Positions 9,556 to 17,156 of a stretch of DNA of 32,888 bases are shown here, in pieces. This DNA is from Actinomycetota bacterium (GTDB lineage: Bacteria > Actinomycetota > Actinomycetes > Mycobacteriales > JACQDL01), in the NCBI GenBank assembly GCA_016201065.1, contig JACQDL010000015.1, positions 1 to 32,888 of the forward strand, in the 5' to 3' direction. The position numbers and the translations under genes are program-made. Within the stretch, counting starts at the first letter, position 1. Each line of letters starts with the position of its first letter. A model generated the notes under the pieces. That model ran no database searches, had not been told where the DNA came from, and saw only the letters and a list, made by a program, of their open reading frames with translations.

Positions 9556-10124
9556 CAGCGGTGCTCCGCGGTGCTGATGTCCGGCCGGGACAGCACGAGG
9601 GCGCCGATCAGTGCGGCCAGCAGCAGCACCGAGATCACCTCGAACGGCAGCACGTAGTGCCGGAACACGGCCGCACCGATCGCCTCCGCGGTGCCGGTGG
9701 GAGCCGCCGGCAGCTCCAGGTAGGACAGCCGGAACGCGTCGACCAGCAGCCACGCCAGCAGCCCGGCGGCGGCGACCCCGACCACGGCGGCGACCGGCCG
9801 GTTCGGGGTGTCCACGTCGGCGCTGCGGCCGATCGGTGCCCGGGTGAACATCAGCCCGAACAGGAGCAGCACGACCACGGCCCCGGCGTAGATCAGGACC
9901 TGCACGACGGCGACCAGCTCCGCGGTCAGTACGAGGTAGCAGCCGGCCAACCCGCCCAGGCTGAGCACCAGCCACAGGGCGGACCGCACGACGCTGCGTG
10001 ACGTGACGCAGAGCACCGCGGCGCCGAGGACGACCAGCCCGAGCAGCAGGAAGACGACCTCGGCGCCGGACACCGCGAGGTACCCGGGGGCCGGATGGAC
10101 CGGCGTGATCGGCGCGGCGGTCAT
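9555..10124 (-). CDS. nuoJ: NADH-quinone oxidoreductase subunit J
   Basis: A 189-residue membrane subunit with five helices. [20 protein letters not shown] is the family signature that includes the pi-bulge helix, and a final helix [18 protein letters not shown] precedes the end. ATG 10124 overlaps the nuoI stop (ATGA). It follows nuoI and precedes nuoK in the standard order. Confidence 0.93.
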   Translation of the reverse strand: MTAAPITPVHPAPGYLAVSGAEVVFLLLGLVVLGAAVLCVTSRSVVRSALWLVLSLGGLAGCYLVLTAELVAVVQVLIYAGAVVVLLLFGLMFTRAPIGRSADVDTPNRPVAAVVGVAAAGLLAWLLVDAFRLSYLELPAAPTGTAEAIGAAVFRHYVLPFEVISVLLLAALIGALVLSRPDISTAEHR

Positions 10125-10612
10125 CCGGTACCGCCCGGTGCCGGCAGCGCGCCGGTGTCGTGCGCCGGCGGTGCCGGCACGGTCCAGCTCCACTCCCGCA
10201 GCCGGCCCCGCTCGTGCAGCAGCTCCGTGAGGTCGAACTCGGCGTACTCGAACTCCGGCGACCAGAACAGGGCGTCGAACGGGCACACGTCGATGCAGAT
10301 CCCGCAGTACATGCACAGGCTGAAGTCGATGGCGAAGCGGTCCAGCACGTTGCGCTGGCGCGGCCGGGCCGCACCAGGAACCTCCAGGGTCTCCTTGTGC
10401 GAGTCGATGTAGATGCACCAGTCCGGGCACTCGCGCGCGCAGAGCATGCAGACCGTGCAGTTCTCCTCCAGCAGGCCGATCACGCCGCGTGAGCGCGGCG
10501 GCAGGTCCGGCGGGGTGTCGGGGTACTGCGCGGTCACCGACCGGCGGGTCAGCCGGCGCAGCACCACGGCCAGACCTCGGGCCAGGCCGGTCCCGGGAAC
10601 CGCCACCACCAC
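10121..10612 (-). CDS. nuoI: NADH-quinone oxidoreductase subunit I, two 4Fe-4S clusters
   Basis: A ferredoxin-like complex I subunit of about 163 residues that passes electrons towards NuoB. Both cluster motifs are intact: C52-x2-C55-x2-C58-x3-C62-P and C100-x2-C103-x2-C106-x3-C110-P. AGGAGG lies at 10620-10615, immediately before three successive GTG codons (10612, 10609, 10606); the second or third has the better spacing, so the start may be up to two codons inside. This is the first gene of the cluster: the next gene upstream is divergent, so nuoA-nuoH are not here. Without NuoB and NuoCD it cannot complete electron transfer on its own. Confidence 0.93.
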   Translation of the reverse strand: MVVAVPGTGLARGLAVVLRRLTRRSVTAQYPDTPPDLPPRSRGVIGLLEENCTVCMLCARECPDWCIYIDSHKETLEVPGAARPRQRNVLDRFAIDFSLCMYCGICIDVCPFDALFWSPEFEYAEFDLTELLHERGRLREWSWTVPAPPAHDTGALPAPGGTG

Positions 10613-10672
10613 CGCCTCCTCTGTTCGAGTGGGTCGGGGCTGCCACCGTGCGCGGCGCGCCGGCCGCCCCAG

Positions 10673-10678
10673 AGCCTA
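10673..10678 (-). promoter_or_regulatory. possible -10 for the nuoI-N cluster
   Basis: On the minus strand TAGGCT occurs about 60 bases upstream of nuoI, within the 175-base divergent gap. It matches the actinobacterial -10 pattern TANNNT, but the -35 region (near 10696-10701) is poor. The first base of the transcript would lie near 10666, leaving room for the AGGAGG site. Confidence 0.35.
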
Positions 10679-10752
10679 GCGCCGACCCGACCGGGCGCAC
10701 CCCGATCGGGTGTGCGGTCCGACACCCGAACCGCACCCGCACGGCGGACCGG

Positions 10753-10787
10753 TTGACACCGGGCCGCCAGCTCGGTAGAAAAGTGCC
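10753..10787 (+). promoter_or_regulatory. strong leaderless promoter of the hydrolase operon
   Basis: TTGACA (10753-10758) and TAGAAA (10776-10781) are separated by exactly 17 bases. The ATG at 10788 lies six bases beyond the -10, at the expected first base of the transcript, and no ribosome binding site precedes it. The transcript should be leaderless. Confidence 0.75.
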
Positions 10788-11585
10788 ATGGCAACACATG
10801 ATGCAGCATCAATTGTCCCAACACTTGTTCTGGTCCCCTGTTTCTCGGGCGCGCCATGGTCGCCGGCGCAGCTCACACCGCTGGCGGCCCGCCCGATGCG
10901 GACCATGCGCCTGCCGGACGGGCCGACCACCATCGAGGGGTACGTCGACTTCGTCGCCGACCAGGTCGGCGACCTCGACGGGTTCGTCCTGGTCGGCGAC
11001 TCCTTCGGAGCCAACGTGGCACTCGGCCTCGCCGTGCGGCGCCCCCCGGGGTTGCGTGGCCTGGTGATGTCCGGCGGCTTCGCCACCGACCCGGTGACCT
11101 CGCCGGTGGACCGGCTGGCGTACGCGATGGTCCCGCTCCTGCGCGGCCCGCTGTACCGGCAGCTCACGCTCCGCCTGCACGCCCGCAACCTCGCCTCCCC
11201 ACACGACGGCGAGGGGCAGCTGCCGTGGTCCGGGGCGGCGAGCCGGCGGCTCTTCCTCGACAGCACGCCCGCGGCCGCCTTCGTCCGGCGCACCCGGGTC
11301 GCGCTGACCACCGACTACGTCGACGACCTCAGCCGGGTGGCGGTGCCGACGCTGATCCTCACCCCGTCCCACGACACGCTCATCGGACCCGACGCGGCGG
11401 CGATCATGCGCAACGGCATCCCGGACGCCACCGAGGTGATCCTGGACCGGACCGGCCACATGTTCCGGTTCAGCCACCCGGTCAGCTACGGCCGGGCGAT
11501 CGAGGACTTCCTGCTGGCGCGGGTCGACGGCACCGGCACCGGCACCGTGGCCAGCGGTGCCGGTGCCGGGACGGCCGGCAGGTGA
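10788..11585 (+). CDS. alpha/beta hydrolase
   Basis: A 265-residue soluble alpha/beta hydrolase. The nucleophile elbow is GDSFGA (serine near residue 73), the acid is probably the aspartate of LTPSHDTLIG and the base the histidine of DRTGHMFRFSHP, in the usual order. An oxyanion-type VPCFSGAPWS segment lies near the N-terminus. The C-terminus ends in a low-complexity GTGTGTVASGAGAG tail. The substrate is unknown. It is the first gene of a four-gene unit with coupled starts; its stop overlaps the MarR gene (GTGA). Confidence 0.87.
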   Translation: MATHDAASIVPTLVLVPCFSGAPWSPAQLTPLAARPMRTMRLPDGPTTIEGYVDFVADQVGDLDGFVLVGDSFGANVALGLAVRRPPGLRGLVMSGGFATDPVTSPVDRLAYAMVPLLRGPLYRQLTLRLHARNLASPHDGEGQLPWSGAASRRLFLDSTPAAAFVRRTRVALTTDYVDDLSRVAVPTLILTPSHDTLIGPDAAAIMRNGIPDATEVILDRTGHMFRFSHPVSYGRAIEDFLLARVDGTGTGTVASGAGAGTAGR

Positions 11586-12121
11586 GGCACGCCGAGGCGC
11601 TGCGGTACCTGATCCTCGCCGCGCAGCGGGAGGGCAACCGGTGGCTGGCCCGCCAGCTCGACCAGGCGGGGGTCACCCCCTCGCAGGCGGAGGTGCTGCG
11701 GATCCTGCTGGACCGGGCGGGGACCACCCTGCGCGGGCTCGGCGAGCTGCTGGTCTGCGAGAGCGGGCACAGCCCGAGCCGTCTGGTCAGCGGGCTCGTC
11801 GACGCCGGCCTGGTGGACCGGACCGTCCCGGCGGCCAACCGGCGCCAGGTCGAGCTGTCGCTGACCGAGGCGGGTCAGCGGACGGCACGGGAGGTGGCTG
11901 CGATCGAGGAGACCCTCTACGCCTCGATCGAGGCGAGCATCGGCGACCACGACGTCGAGGCGGCCCTCGCGCTCCTCCGCGACATGGTCGCCGGCAGCCC
12001 GGCCGGCGAGGCGTGGGCCCGCCGGCAGCTCGCCACCCCGACCCCGCCTGCCTCTGCCTCTGCCTCTGCCTCTGCCCCGACGACCCCTGACCACGCCCGA
12101 GACGCGAGGAGCGCCAGATGA
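11582..12121 (+). CDS. MarR-family regulator
   Basis: A 179-residue winged-helix regulator. Helices LARQLDQAGVTPSQAEVLRILL and LRGLGELLVCESGHSPSRLVSGLVDAGLV (recognition helix about residues 55-75) are followed by the wing DRTVPAANRRQVELSLTEAG and a C-terminal dimer helix. GTG 11582 overlaps the previous stop. The tail contains alternating Ala-Ser encoded by four perfect GCCTCT repeats. It sits inside the operon between two hydrolases and probably controls it; no MarR-type palindrome is evident in the promoter at 10753-10787. Confidence 0.85.
   Translation: MRHAEALRYLILAAQREGNRWLARQLDQAGVTPSQAEVLRILLDRAGTTLRGLGELLVCESGHSPSRLVSGLVDAGLVDRTVPAANRRQVELSLTEAGQRTAREVAAIEETLYASIEASIGDHDVEAALALLRDMVAGSPAGEAWARRQLATPTPPASASASASAPTTPDHARDARSAR
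12050..12073 (+). repeat. in-frame hexanucleotide repeat (GCCTCT)x4
   Basis: Four perfect copies of GCCTCT, preceded by GCCT and followed by a partial copy, encode (Ala-Ser)4-Ala in the C-terminal tail of the MarR-type protein. Loss or gain of a unit keeps the frame, so it would alter tail length rather than switch the gene off. Confidence 0.9.
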
Positions 12122-13191
12122 CCAGCGCCGCACCACCGGAGGTCAGCCAACGCTCGGCCGCCCTGGCCCGGGCCCGCACCCGCCGGGCGGTCCGCCGGCT
12201 GACGGTGCTGACCGGCCCCGACCCGATCAGCGAGCGGAGGTCGATCCGGCTCGGCGGGGCCGAGCACACTCTGCTCATCCGGGGTACCGACCGGAGTAAC
12301 CCGGTCCTGCTCTACGTCCACGGCTTCATGGACCCGGCGATCCCGTCGGCGCGCGAGCTGGGTTGGGTCTCCGGCCTGGAGGAGCGGTACGTCGTCGTGT
12401 GCTGGGAGCGGCGGGGGTACGGCAGCGCCTTCCGCCGTGGCCTCGACCCGGCCGGGATGACGGTGGACCAGGCCGTCAACGACGGTGTCGAGCTGGTTGA
12501 GGAGCTTCAGACCCGGTTCGGTGTCGAGGCACTGCACCTGGTCGGCCACTCCCTCGGCGCGGTGATCGCGCTGCGACTGGCGCTGCGGCGCCCCGAACAG
12601 GTCGCCACCCTCACCTGCCTGGCACCGGTGATCGACAACGGGCGGGCGGACCTCATCGTCGCCGAGCGGCTCGCCGAGGCGGCCCGGCACTCCGCCCGGC
12701 CGTCCCTGGCACGCCGGGTCCGCCGCCTCGGGGCACCGCCGTACCCGGCGAGCAGGGCGCTGCGCCGGGTGGACGTCGTGGCCCGCTCCGGCGGGATCTA
12801 CGCCGATCGCCGGGCGGGACTGCCACGCCTCGTCGCCGAGCTGCTGTGGCGCGCGGCCCGCACCCCGGAGTACCGGCTGCGCGACATCGTCCGGCTGGCC
12901 GCGATGACGTCGTTCGTCGTCAACTCCTCCTGGGACGACCTGTTCGGGATCAACCTCGTCGAGCAGGTCGACTCGATCCCGGTGCCGGTCCGCTTCATCG
13001 TCGGCGCCCGGGACAACGGCGCCCCGCCCGACCTGGTCGAGGAGTTCGTCACCGGGGTGGCGATGCCGGCCGGCGGCAGCCTGCTGCGGGTGAGCCGGGC
13101 CGCGCACTTCGTCCACGTCGAACGCCCCGACCTGATCGACCCGGCCACCATCGACCGCTCGCACGCGCCCGGACCGGAGGTCCGCTCATGA
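12118..13191 (+). CDS. alpha/beta hydrolase, second in operon
   Basis: A 357-residue alpha/beta hydrolase of the proline iminopeptidase/epoxide hydrolase-like type. LLYVHGFMDPAIPSARELGW supplies the HG oxyanion region, VVCWERRGYGSAF resembles the W-D-R-G-Y/x-G segment, and GHSLGAVIALRLALRRPEQV holds the nucleophile serine. The acid is probably the aspartate of IVGARDNGAPP and the base the histidine of SRAAHFVHVERP. The ATG overlaps the MarR stop (ATGA), and its own stop overlaps the next gene. The substrate is unknown. Confidence 0.88.
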   Translation: MTSAAPPEVSQRSAALARARTRRAVRRLTVLTGPDPISERRSIRLGGAEHTLLIRGTDRSNPVLLYVHGFMDPAIPSARELGWVSGLEERYVVVCWERRGYGSAFRRGLDPAGMTVDQAVNDGVELVEELQTRFGVEALHLVGHSLGAVIALRLALRRPEQVATLTCLAPVIDNGRADLIVAERLAEAARHSARPSLARRVRRLGAPPYPASRALRRVDVVARSGGIYADRRAGLPRLVAELLWRAARTPEYRLRDIVRLAAMTSFVVNSSWDDLFGINLVEQVDSIPVPVRFIVGARDNGAPPDLVEEFVTGVAMPAGGSLLRVSRAAHFVHVERPDLIDPATIDRSHAPGPEVRS

Positions 13192-13577
13192 CCGACACCC
13201 ACCGCAGCACCGCCTACGAGCGGGGGCGGGTCCTGCTCGACCGGGAGCTCCCCGGAACCGCCGACTTCATCGAGCAGGCATACGCCCCGATCGCCCCGGA
13301 CATGGCCCGGTTCGTCATCGAGTTCGGCTACGGCGAGGTCGCCAGCCGCCCCGGGCTCAGCCGGCGGGAGCGGGTCATCGCGAACCTCGCCACGTTCATC
13401 GCGTTGGGTGGTGCCGAGGTACAGATCCAGCTCCAGTGCCGCACCGCGCTCGCCCTCGGGATGAGCCGGGAGGAGATCGTCGAGGTCTTCCTCAACGCCG
13501 TCCCCACCACCGGTCTGGCCCGCGCCCAGAACGCGCTGCTGGCCGCACGGGAGGTGCTCGCCCCCGCTCCCAACTGA
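13188..13577 (+). CDS. carboxymuconolactone decarboxylase-like protein
   Basis: A 129-residue all-helical CMD/AhpD-fold protein. RPGLSRRERVIANLATFIALGG followed by LQCRTALALGMSREEIVEVFLNAVPTTGLARAQNALLAAREVL is the family pattern. Only one cysteine (in QLQCRTA) is present, so the CxxC peroxidase centre of AhpD is absent and a lactone or decarboxylase-type or unknown role is more likely. It is the last gene of the four-gene operon, starting at an ATGA overlap. Confidence 0.85.
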   Translation: MTDTHRSTAYERGRVLLDRELPGTADFIEQAYAPIAPDMARFVIEFGYGEVASRPGLSRRERVIANLATFIALGGAEVQIQLQCRTALALGMSREEIVEVFLNAVPTTGLARAQNALLAAREVLAPAPN

Positions 13578-13594
13578 CCGCGAGCACGCCGGTA

Positions 13595-13628
13595 TTGACA
13601 CATACCATTATGGGCATACGATCGCCTC
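13595..13628 (+). promoter_or_regulatory. leaderless promoter of the second ArsR-SRPBCC pair
   Basis: TTGACA (13595-13600) and TACGAT (13617-13622) are separated by 16 bases, with the GTG at 13629 six bases after the -10. CCATTATGG (13605-13613) is a short palindrome between the two boxes, in the same place as the operator of the first ArsR promoter but with a different sequence. Confidence 0.6.
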
Positions 13629-13985
13629 GTGGCGCGAGCAGCGACAACGACAGACGCGTTCAACGCGGTGGCCGAGCCCCGGCGGCGGCAGATCCTGGAG
13701 GTCCTCGCTGACGGGGAACGGCCGGTGAGCGACATCGTGGCGTCGCTCGGCCTGGCGCAGCCGCTGGTCTCCAAACACCTGCGGGTGCTCCGGGAGGTGG
13801 GGCTGGTCGAGGTGCGCGACCACGGGCGGCAGCGGATGTACCGGCTCGACGCTCGCCCGCTCAAATCGATCCACGACTGGGTGCGGAACTACGAGCGACT
13901 GTGGTCGGAGCGATTCGACCGGCTGGACGGCGTGTTGGGCGAACTCAAGGCATTGGAGGACGGGGACGATGGCAACGACGAGTAA
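13629..13985 (+). CDS. ArsR-family regulator, second pair
   Basis: A 118-residue ArsR-fold repressor. FNAVAEPRRRQILEVLADGERPVSDIVASL precedes the recognition helix LAQPLVSKHLRVLREVGLV, then the wing VRDHGRQRMYRLDARPLKSIHDWV, which is the usual pattern of ArsR proteins paired with AHSA1 proteins. No metal-binding cysteines are seen. The reading frame overlaps the following SRPBCC gene by 17 bases. It is clearly distinct in sequence from the first ArsR protein at 1435. Confidence 0.88.
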   Translation: MARAATTTDAFNAVAEPRRRQILEVLADGERPVSDIVASLGLAQPLVSKHLRVLREVGLVEVRDHGRQRMYRLDARPLKSIHDWVRNYERLWSERFDRLDGVLGELKALEDGDDGNDE

Positions 13986-14454
13986 CGGCACCGCGGTGGT
14001 GACGCTTCCGACGGATACGCAGATCCTGATCACGCGGGAGTTCGACGCACCCAAGCACCTGGTCTACCTGGCGTGGACCACACCCGAGCTCATCAAGCGC
14101 TGGTGGAGCGGAGACAGGGGCGATGTCACGATCGCCGAGGTCGATCTCCGGCCGGGCGGCTCCTGGCGCTACGTCATGGTGGCGAACGGCGGGTTCGAGG
14201 TCGCCTTCCACGGCGAGTTTCGCGAGATCATCCGGGACGAGCGCATCGTCTCGACCGAGGTCTACGAGGGCATGCCCGACGGGGAGGCGCTCAACACCGT
14301 CACCTTCACCGAGAAGGACGGACGCACGACCCTCACGGTGCTCGTGGAGCACGCGAGCAAGGAGCATCGAGACATGCACCTCGACTCCGGCATGGAAGAC
14401 GGGCTGCAGGAGGCGATGAACCACCTCGAACAGGTCGCGATCTCGCTCCGCTGA
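13969..14454 (+). CDS. SRPBCC (AHSA1-like) domain protein, second pair
   Basis: A 161-residue AHSA1-type protein. ILITREFDAPKHLVYLAWTTPELIKRWW, the VDLRPGGSWRYVM strand and EVYEGMPDGEALNTVTFTEKDGRTTLTV are diagnostic, and the protein ends in the long helix MEDGLQEAMNHLEQV. ATG 13969 lies within the ArsR gene end (17-base overlap), with a run of purines (GGAGGACGGGGACG) as ribosome binding site. The ligand is unknown. It converges with tgmC across 59 bases. Confidence 0.88.
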   Translation: MATTSNGTAVVTLPTDTQILITREFDAPKHLVYLAWTTPELIKRWWSGDRGDVTIAEVDLRPGGSWRYVMVANGGFEVAFHGEFREIIRDERIVSTEVYEGMPDGEALNTVTFTEKDGRTTLTVLVEHASKEHRDMHLDSGMEDGLQEAMNHLEQVAISLR

Positions 14455-14513
14455 GCAGCCGACAGGCATTGCCGCACGAAGCTCCGGGTTCCACGGCACG
14501 CGACCTTGGCTGG

Positions 14514-15683
14514 CTACGCAGGCTCGGTCCACCGCACCTCCTGCGGGGTGTCCAGCCAGAACAGGTGCTCGCCGGAGGCGGTCACGGTCAGACCGAACCG
14601 GTTCCGGGACGGCCCGCCGACCTGTGCCCACTGCCGGTGGGCGTCCTCCACCTCGTCCCACAACCGTCGGGTTCCGTGCTGGGACACCGCGCCGGTCACC
14701 TCGTCCAGGCACGCCCAGGAACCGTCGCCGGCCAGCAGCCACCGCTGCGGTCCGGTGACGGGTTCGAAGCCGATGGACGCCACGCCGGGAAGCCGGAGCG
14801 CCGCGACCATGCCGAAGTCGGCGCCGTCCAGCACATCCGGATCGATCGCCGTGGTCCTGGTGCTGACCTCGGGCTCCTCGACGGCCAGCGCGGCGGCCAG
14901 CCGCTCCCCGCCGTCGACCGGGCCGGCCGACCGGACCGGCATGAAACCGCCGTAGTCGGGCAGGAACCGGCCTTCGGCCCCGCCGTGCTCATCGACGTGC
15001 ACCAGGACGAGCGGACCGCCGCCAAGATCGCGATGCAGGCTGGTCAGGATCACACCACCCGGACGTACCTGCCCGACCCATTCCGGCGGGATGGCCGGCG
15101 TGGAGCAGGTGGCGATCAGCCGGTCGTACGGAGCACCCTCGGCATAGCCGGCGACGCCATCTGCAACAGCGGCGGTCGGCAGGTAGCCATTCGCCCGTAG
15201 CGCGACGCCGGCCGCCGCGGCCACGACAGGGTCGAACTCGACCGTGGTCACCAGCGCGGACCCGAGGCGGTGGCAGAGCAGCGCCGCGTTGTAGCCGGTA
15301 CCCGTGCCGATCTCCAGCACCCGGTGGCCGTCCCGGACGTCCAGGGCTTCGAGCATGAGTGCCATCAGGCCTGGCGCGGTGCTGGAGGAGGTGGGAATCC
15401 CCGGCACCGGCCCGCCGGAGCTGCGGGCGGCGTCCCACAGGTCGGGGTTGTTGCCGAGCTGGGTGACCAGCGTGACGTCGCTGTAGATCATGGCGAGGCC
15501 AGTGGGGTCGCGTTCGTCGACCGCCTCCCAGCCGGACAGATCCGCGCTCTGGCGGAAGAACCTGCGCAGGAACGCGCTGCGCGGCACCTGCCCGAAGGCG
15601 TCGATCCACGGCCGGCTGCGCAGCGAACCCGCCACGATCATCTGCTCGACCATGGCCAGGCGCAGCTGCTCGACGGTGCTCAC
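14514..15683 (-). CDS. tgmC: PIMT-like methyltransferase of a graspetide cluster
   Basis: A 389-residue protein whose N-terminal half is a protein L-isoaspartate O-methyltransferase homologue. TSSSTAPGLMALMLEAL (about 98-114) is the substrate loop equivalent, and VLEIGTGTGYNAALL (122-136) is the SAM-binding motif. The C-terminal half (about 220-389) is an extra domain seen in ATP-grasp-associated methyltransferases. Established relatives (ThfM of the fuscimiditide pathway) methylate an Asp of the esterified precursor, which then closes to an aspartimide. GTG 15683 overlaps the tgmB stop (GTGA), matching the family start. It is the third gene of the precursor-ligase-methyltransferase operon. 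Confidence 0.9.
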   Translation of the reverse strand: MSTVEQLRLAMVEQMIVAGSLRSRPWIDAFGQVPRSAFLRRFFRQSADLSGWEAVDERDPTGLAMIYSDVTLVTQLGNNPDLWDAARSSGGPVPGIPTSSSTAPGLMALMLEALDVRDGHRVLEIGTGTGYNAALLCHRLGSALVTTVEFDPVVAAAAGVALRANGYLPTAAVADGVAGYAEGAPYDRLIATCSTPAIPPEWVGQVRPGGVILTSLHRDLGGGPLVLVHVDEHGGAEGRFLPDYGGFMPVRSAGPVDGGERLAAALAVEEPEVSTRTTAIDPDVLDGADFGMVAALRLPGVASIGFEPVTGPQRWLLAGDGSWACLDEVTGAVSQHGTRRLWDEVEDAHRQWAQVGGPSRNRFGLTVTASGEHLFWLDTPQEVRWTEPA

Positions 15684-16648
15684 GTCTCCTCCCGAGTCAG
15701 CGCGTCGGCGATGGCGGCGGCGATCGGCAACCCGGTGGCGTCCTCGATCCAGGCCCACTGCCCGTTCGGGTTCACCTCCAGGAACCACCACCGGCCATCA
15801 GGAGACACGACGAAGTCGAAGATGCCGAAACGCAGCCGCAACCGGGCCATCACGCCCCGCACGCCGCCGCGTATGGCATCGGGAACCTCGATCGGCGTGT
15901 AGGTCAGGGCGTCGTAGTCGGCGCGCCAGTCCACTGAGGCTGCATCGCTGCCGGCATCGATACGCGCGGCGAGAAAGGTGTCGTCGGCGACCGTCAGCCG
16001 CACCTCGTACCGCTTGTCCAGCCATGCCTGGATCATGTGTGCCGTGAGCCGGATCGACTCATCGACATCCGAGACCGCGATCGGGGTGGTGAACGTGACG
16101 CGATGGGTGCCGGCCTCCGTGATTCCGGCTGGGGTCAGCGGCTTGTAGACCGCCCGCCCGACGTGCGCCACAAAGTTGGCAGCCTCGGCTGGATCGTTCG
16201 TCACCAAGGTCGCCGGTACTGTCAGGCCGCAGGCTCCAGCGAGAGCAAGCTGCACGGGCTTGTACTCGGCTGCGGCGATGGCAGCCGGGTGGTTCAGCCA
16301 ATGAGGCAACGCCGAGAGAACTCCGCCCACACCCATGCGCGCCTCGGCGGCCGACCATCGGCGTACCTGCTCGGTCATGCCCGCTGGGAGGTCGAAGATG
16401 GTCGGGCGTCGGTAGTAGGCGCAGCCGACCTCCGACAGGAAGACCTCACGTTCGGGCAGGCGCAGGCAACCGACCCAGCCTGCTCCTGCCCTGTCGTCAT
16501 CCAGGCGCGCCGTGAGGGTCAATCGCTGGGGAAACTCGCCCGGGTCGCAGCGAAACACTGGTGCACCGCGCCGGTTGAGTTCGCTGACCACGTAGTCGGC
16601 AGTCGGGTCGAACGGATGGGTCAGCACCAGCGTCACTCGGCGACCCAT
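15680..16648 (-). CDS. tgmB: ATP-grasp RiPP maturase (graspetide ligase)
   Basis: A 322-residue ATP-grasp ligase of the SAV_5884-type maturase family, which activates Asp/Glu side chains of a precursor peptide and joins them to Thr/Ser hydroxyls as omega-esters. Visible motifs are VYKP (167-170, ATP-binding lysine), DKRYEVRLTV (211-220), FGIFDFVVSPDG (274-285) and FLEVNPNGQW (289-298) with the metal-binding Glu and Asn. The N-terminal RRPT segment (80-83) is typical of the leader-binding domain region. ATG 16648 has GGGAGGA eight bases upstream, lying within the end of the precursor gene, and the gap to that gene is four bases. Confidence 0.92.
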   Translation of the reverse strand: MGRRVTLVLTHPFDPTADYVVSELNRRGAPVFRCDPGEFPQRLTLTARLDDDRAGAGWVGCLRLPEREVFLSEVGCAYYRRPTIFDLPAGMTEQVRRWSAAEARMGVGGVLSALPHWLNHPAAIAAAEYKPVQLALAGACGLTVPATLVTNDPAEAANFVAHVGRAVYKPLTPAGITEAGTHRVTFTTPIAVSDVDESIRLTAHMIQAWLDKRYEVRLTVADDTFLAARIDAGSDAASVDWRADYDALTYTPIEVPDAIRGGVRGVMARLRLRFGIFDFVVSPDGRWWFLEVNPNGQWAWIEDATGLPIAAAIADALTREET

Positions 16649-16652
16649 CAGA

Positions 16653-16877
16653 TCAGTCCTCCCGCTGGTCGACGTCGGAGTCCGGCCCCTTTTGCCCGTC
16701 CGGGTTGGTGGTAGTCCTGGTCTGGCCGGTGGTGTGCTTCAGCAGCGGCACCTCCTGGTCTCCATCGCGTATCACGCCGATCTGCCGGTCATGGTCATAG
16801 CCGTACGCCGACAGGTCCCCCACCGACACAGTCGCGGCGACCATCGCCCGGCGCAGCCCGAACGGCAACGCCTCCAC
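16653..16877 (-). CDS. tgmA: ATP-grasp-modified RiPP precursor
   Basis: A short precursor of 74 residues if started at GTG 16877 (GAGAGGG eight bases upstream). The N-terminus carries LPFGLRR (4-10), the leader motif of putative ATP-grasp target RiPPs, followed by YGYDHDRQIGV (25-35). The C-terminal core from about Lys47 is Thr-rich (T49, T50, T53, T55, T56, T57), then Asp60-Gly61, then acidic (D66, D68, D70, E73, D74). This fits omega-ester links between Thr and Asp/Glu and an aspartimide at Asp-Gly. The frame is open further upstream: ATG 17081/17078 also has a good site (GGAG) and would give 142 residues with a second PFGL motif 17 residues before the first. The true start is therefore unsettled. 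Confidence 0.82.
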   Translation of the reverse strand: MEALPFGLRRAMVAATVSVGDLSAYGYDHDRQIGVIRDGDQEVPLLKHTTGQTRTTTNPDGQKGPDSDVDQRED

Positions 16878-17156
16878 GGCGCAGACCCTCTCCGATGTCG
16901 GCAGCAGGCCGAACGGACGACCGAGTCCGAACTGCCCCATCACCGGGTAGAGCGGGTTGTCCTGGTCGCAGAGCCGGCCGCCATCAGCGCCGAGCTGAGA
17001 CGTGCCCGTCAACACCGTCGGGCCACCGTCGCACTGCCCGACCGGACCTGCCCGTCGCGGCGTCGTTGTTGCCACCATCATTCTGCTCCGTTCCTCAACC
17101 CCGGACTGCCCGGGGAAGCCTCTGATCGAACCGACCCCCGCACAACGAGTGCAGCC
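16878..17156 (-). other. region between the short HTH gene and tgmA, possible extended leader
   Basis: The 279 bases hold an open minus-strand frame continuous with tgmA from ATG 17081, preceded by GAGGAACGGAG. Its codons are GC-rich at third positions and include GRPFGLLPTSERV just before the assigned start. It could be an extended precursor N-terminus or an untranslated leader. I could not assign a promoter. Confidence 0.4.

Noticed and set aside
12050..12073. Phase-variation tract
   Set aside because: The unit is six bases, so changes in copy number keep the reading frame.
15684..15791. N-terminal extension of the tgmC frame upstream of GTG 15683
   Set aside because: It lies inside tgmB in another frame, is Arg-rich and unlike the family; GTG 15683 gives the normal start and a GTGA overlap.
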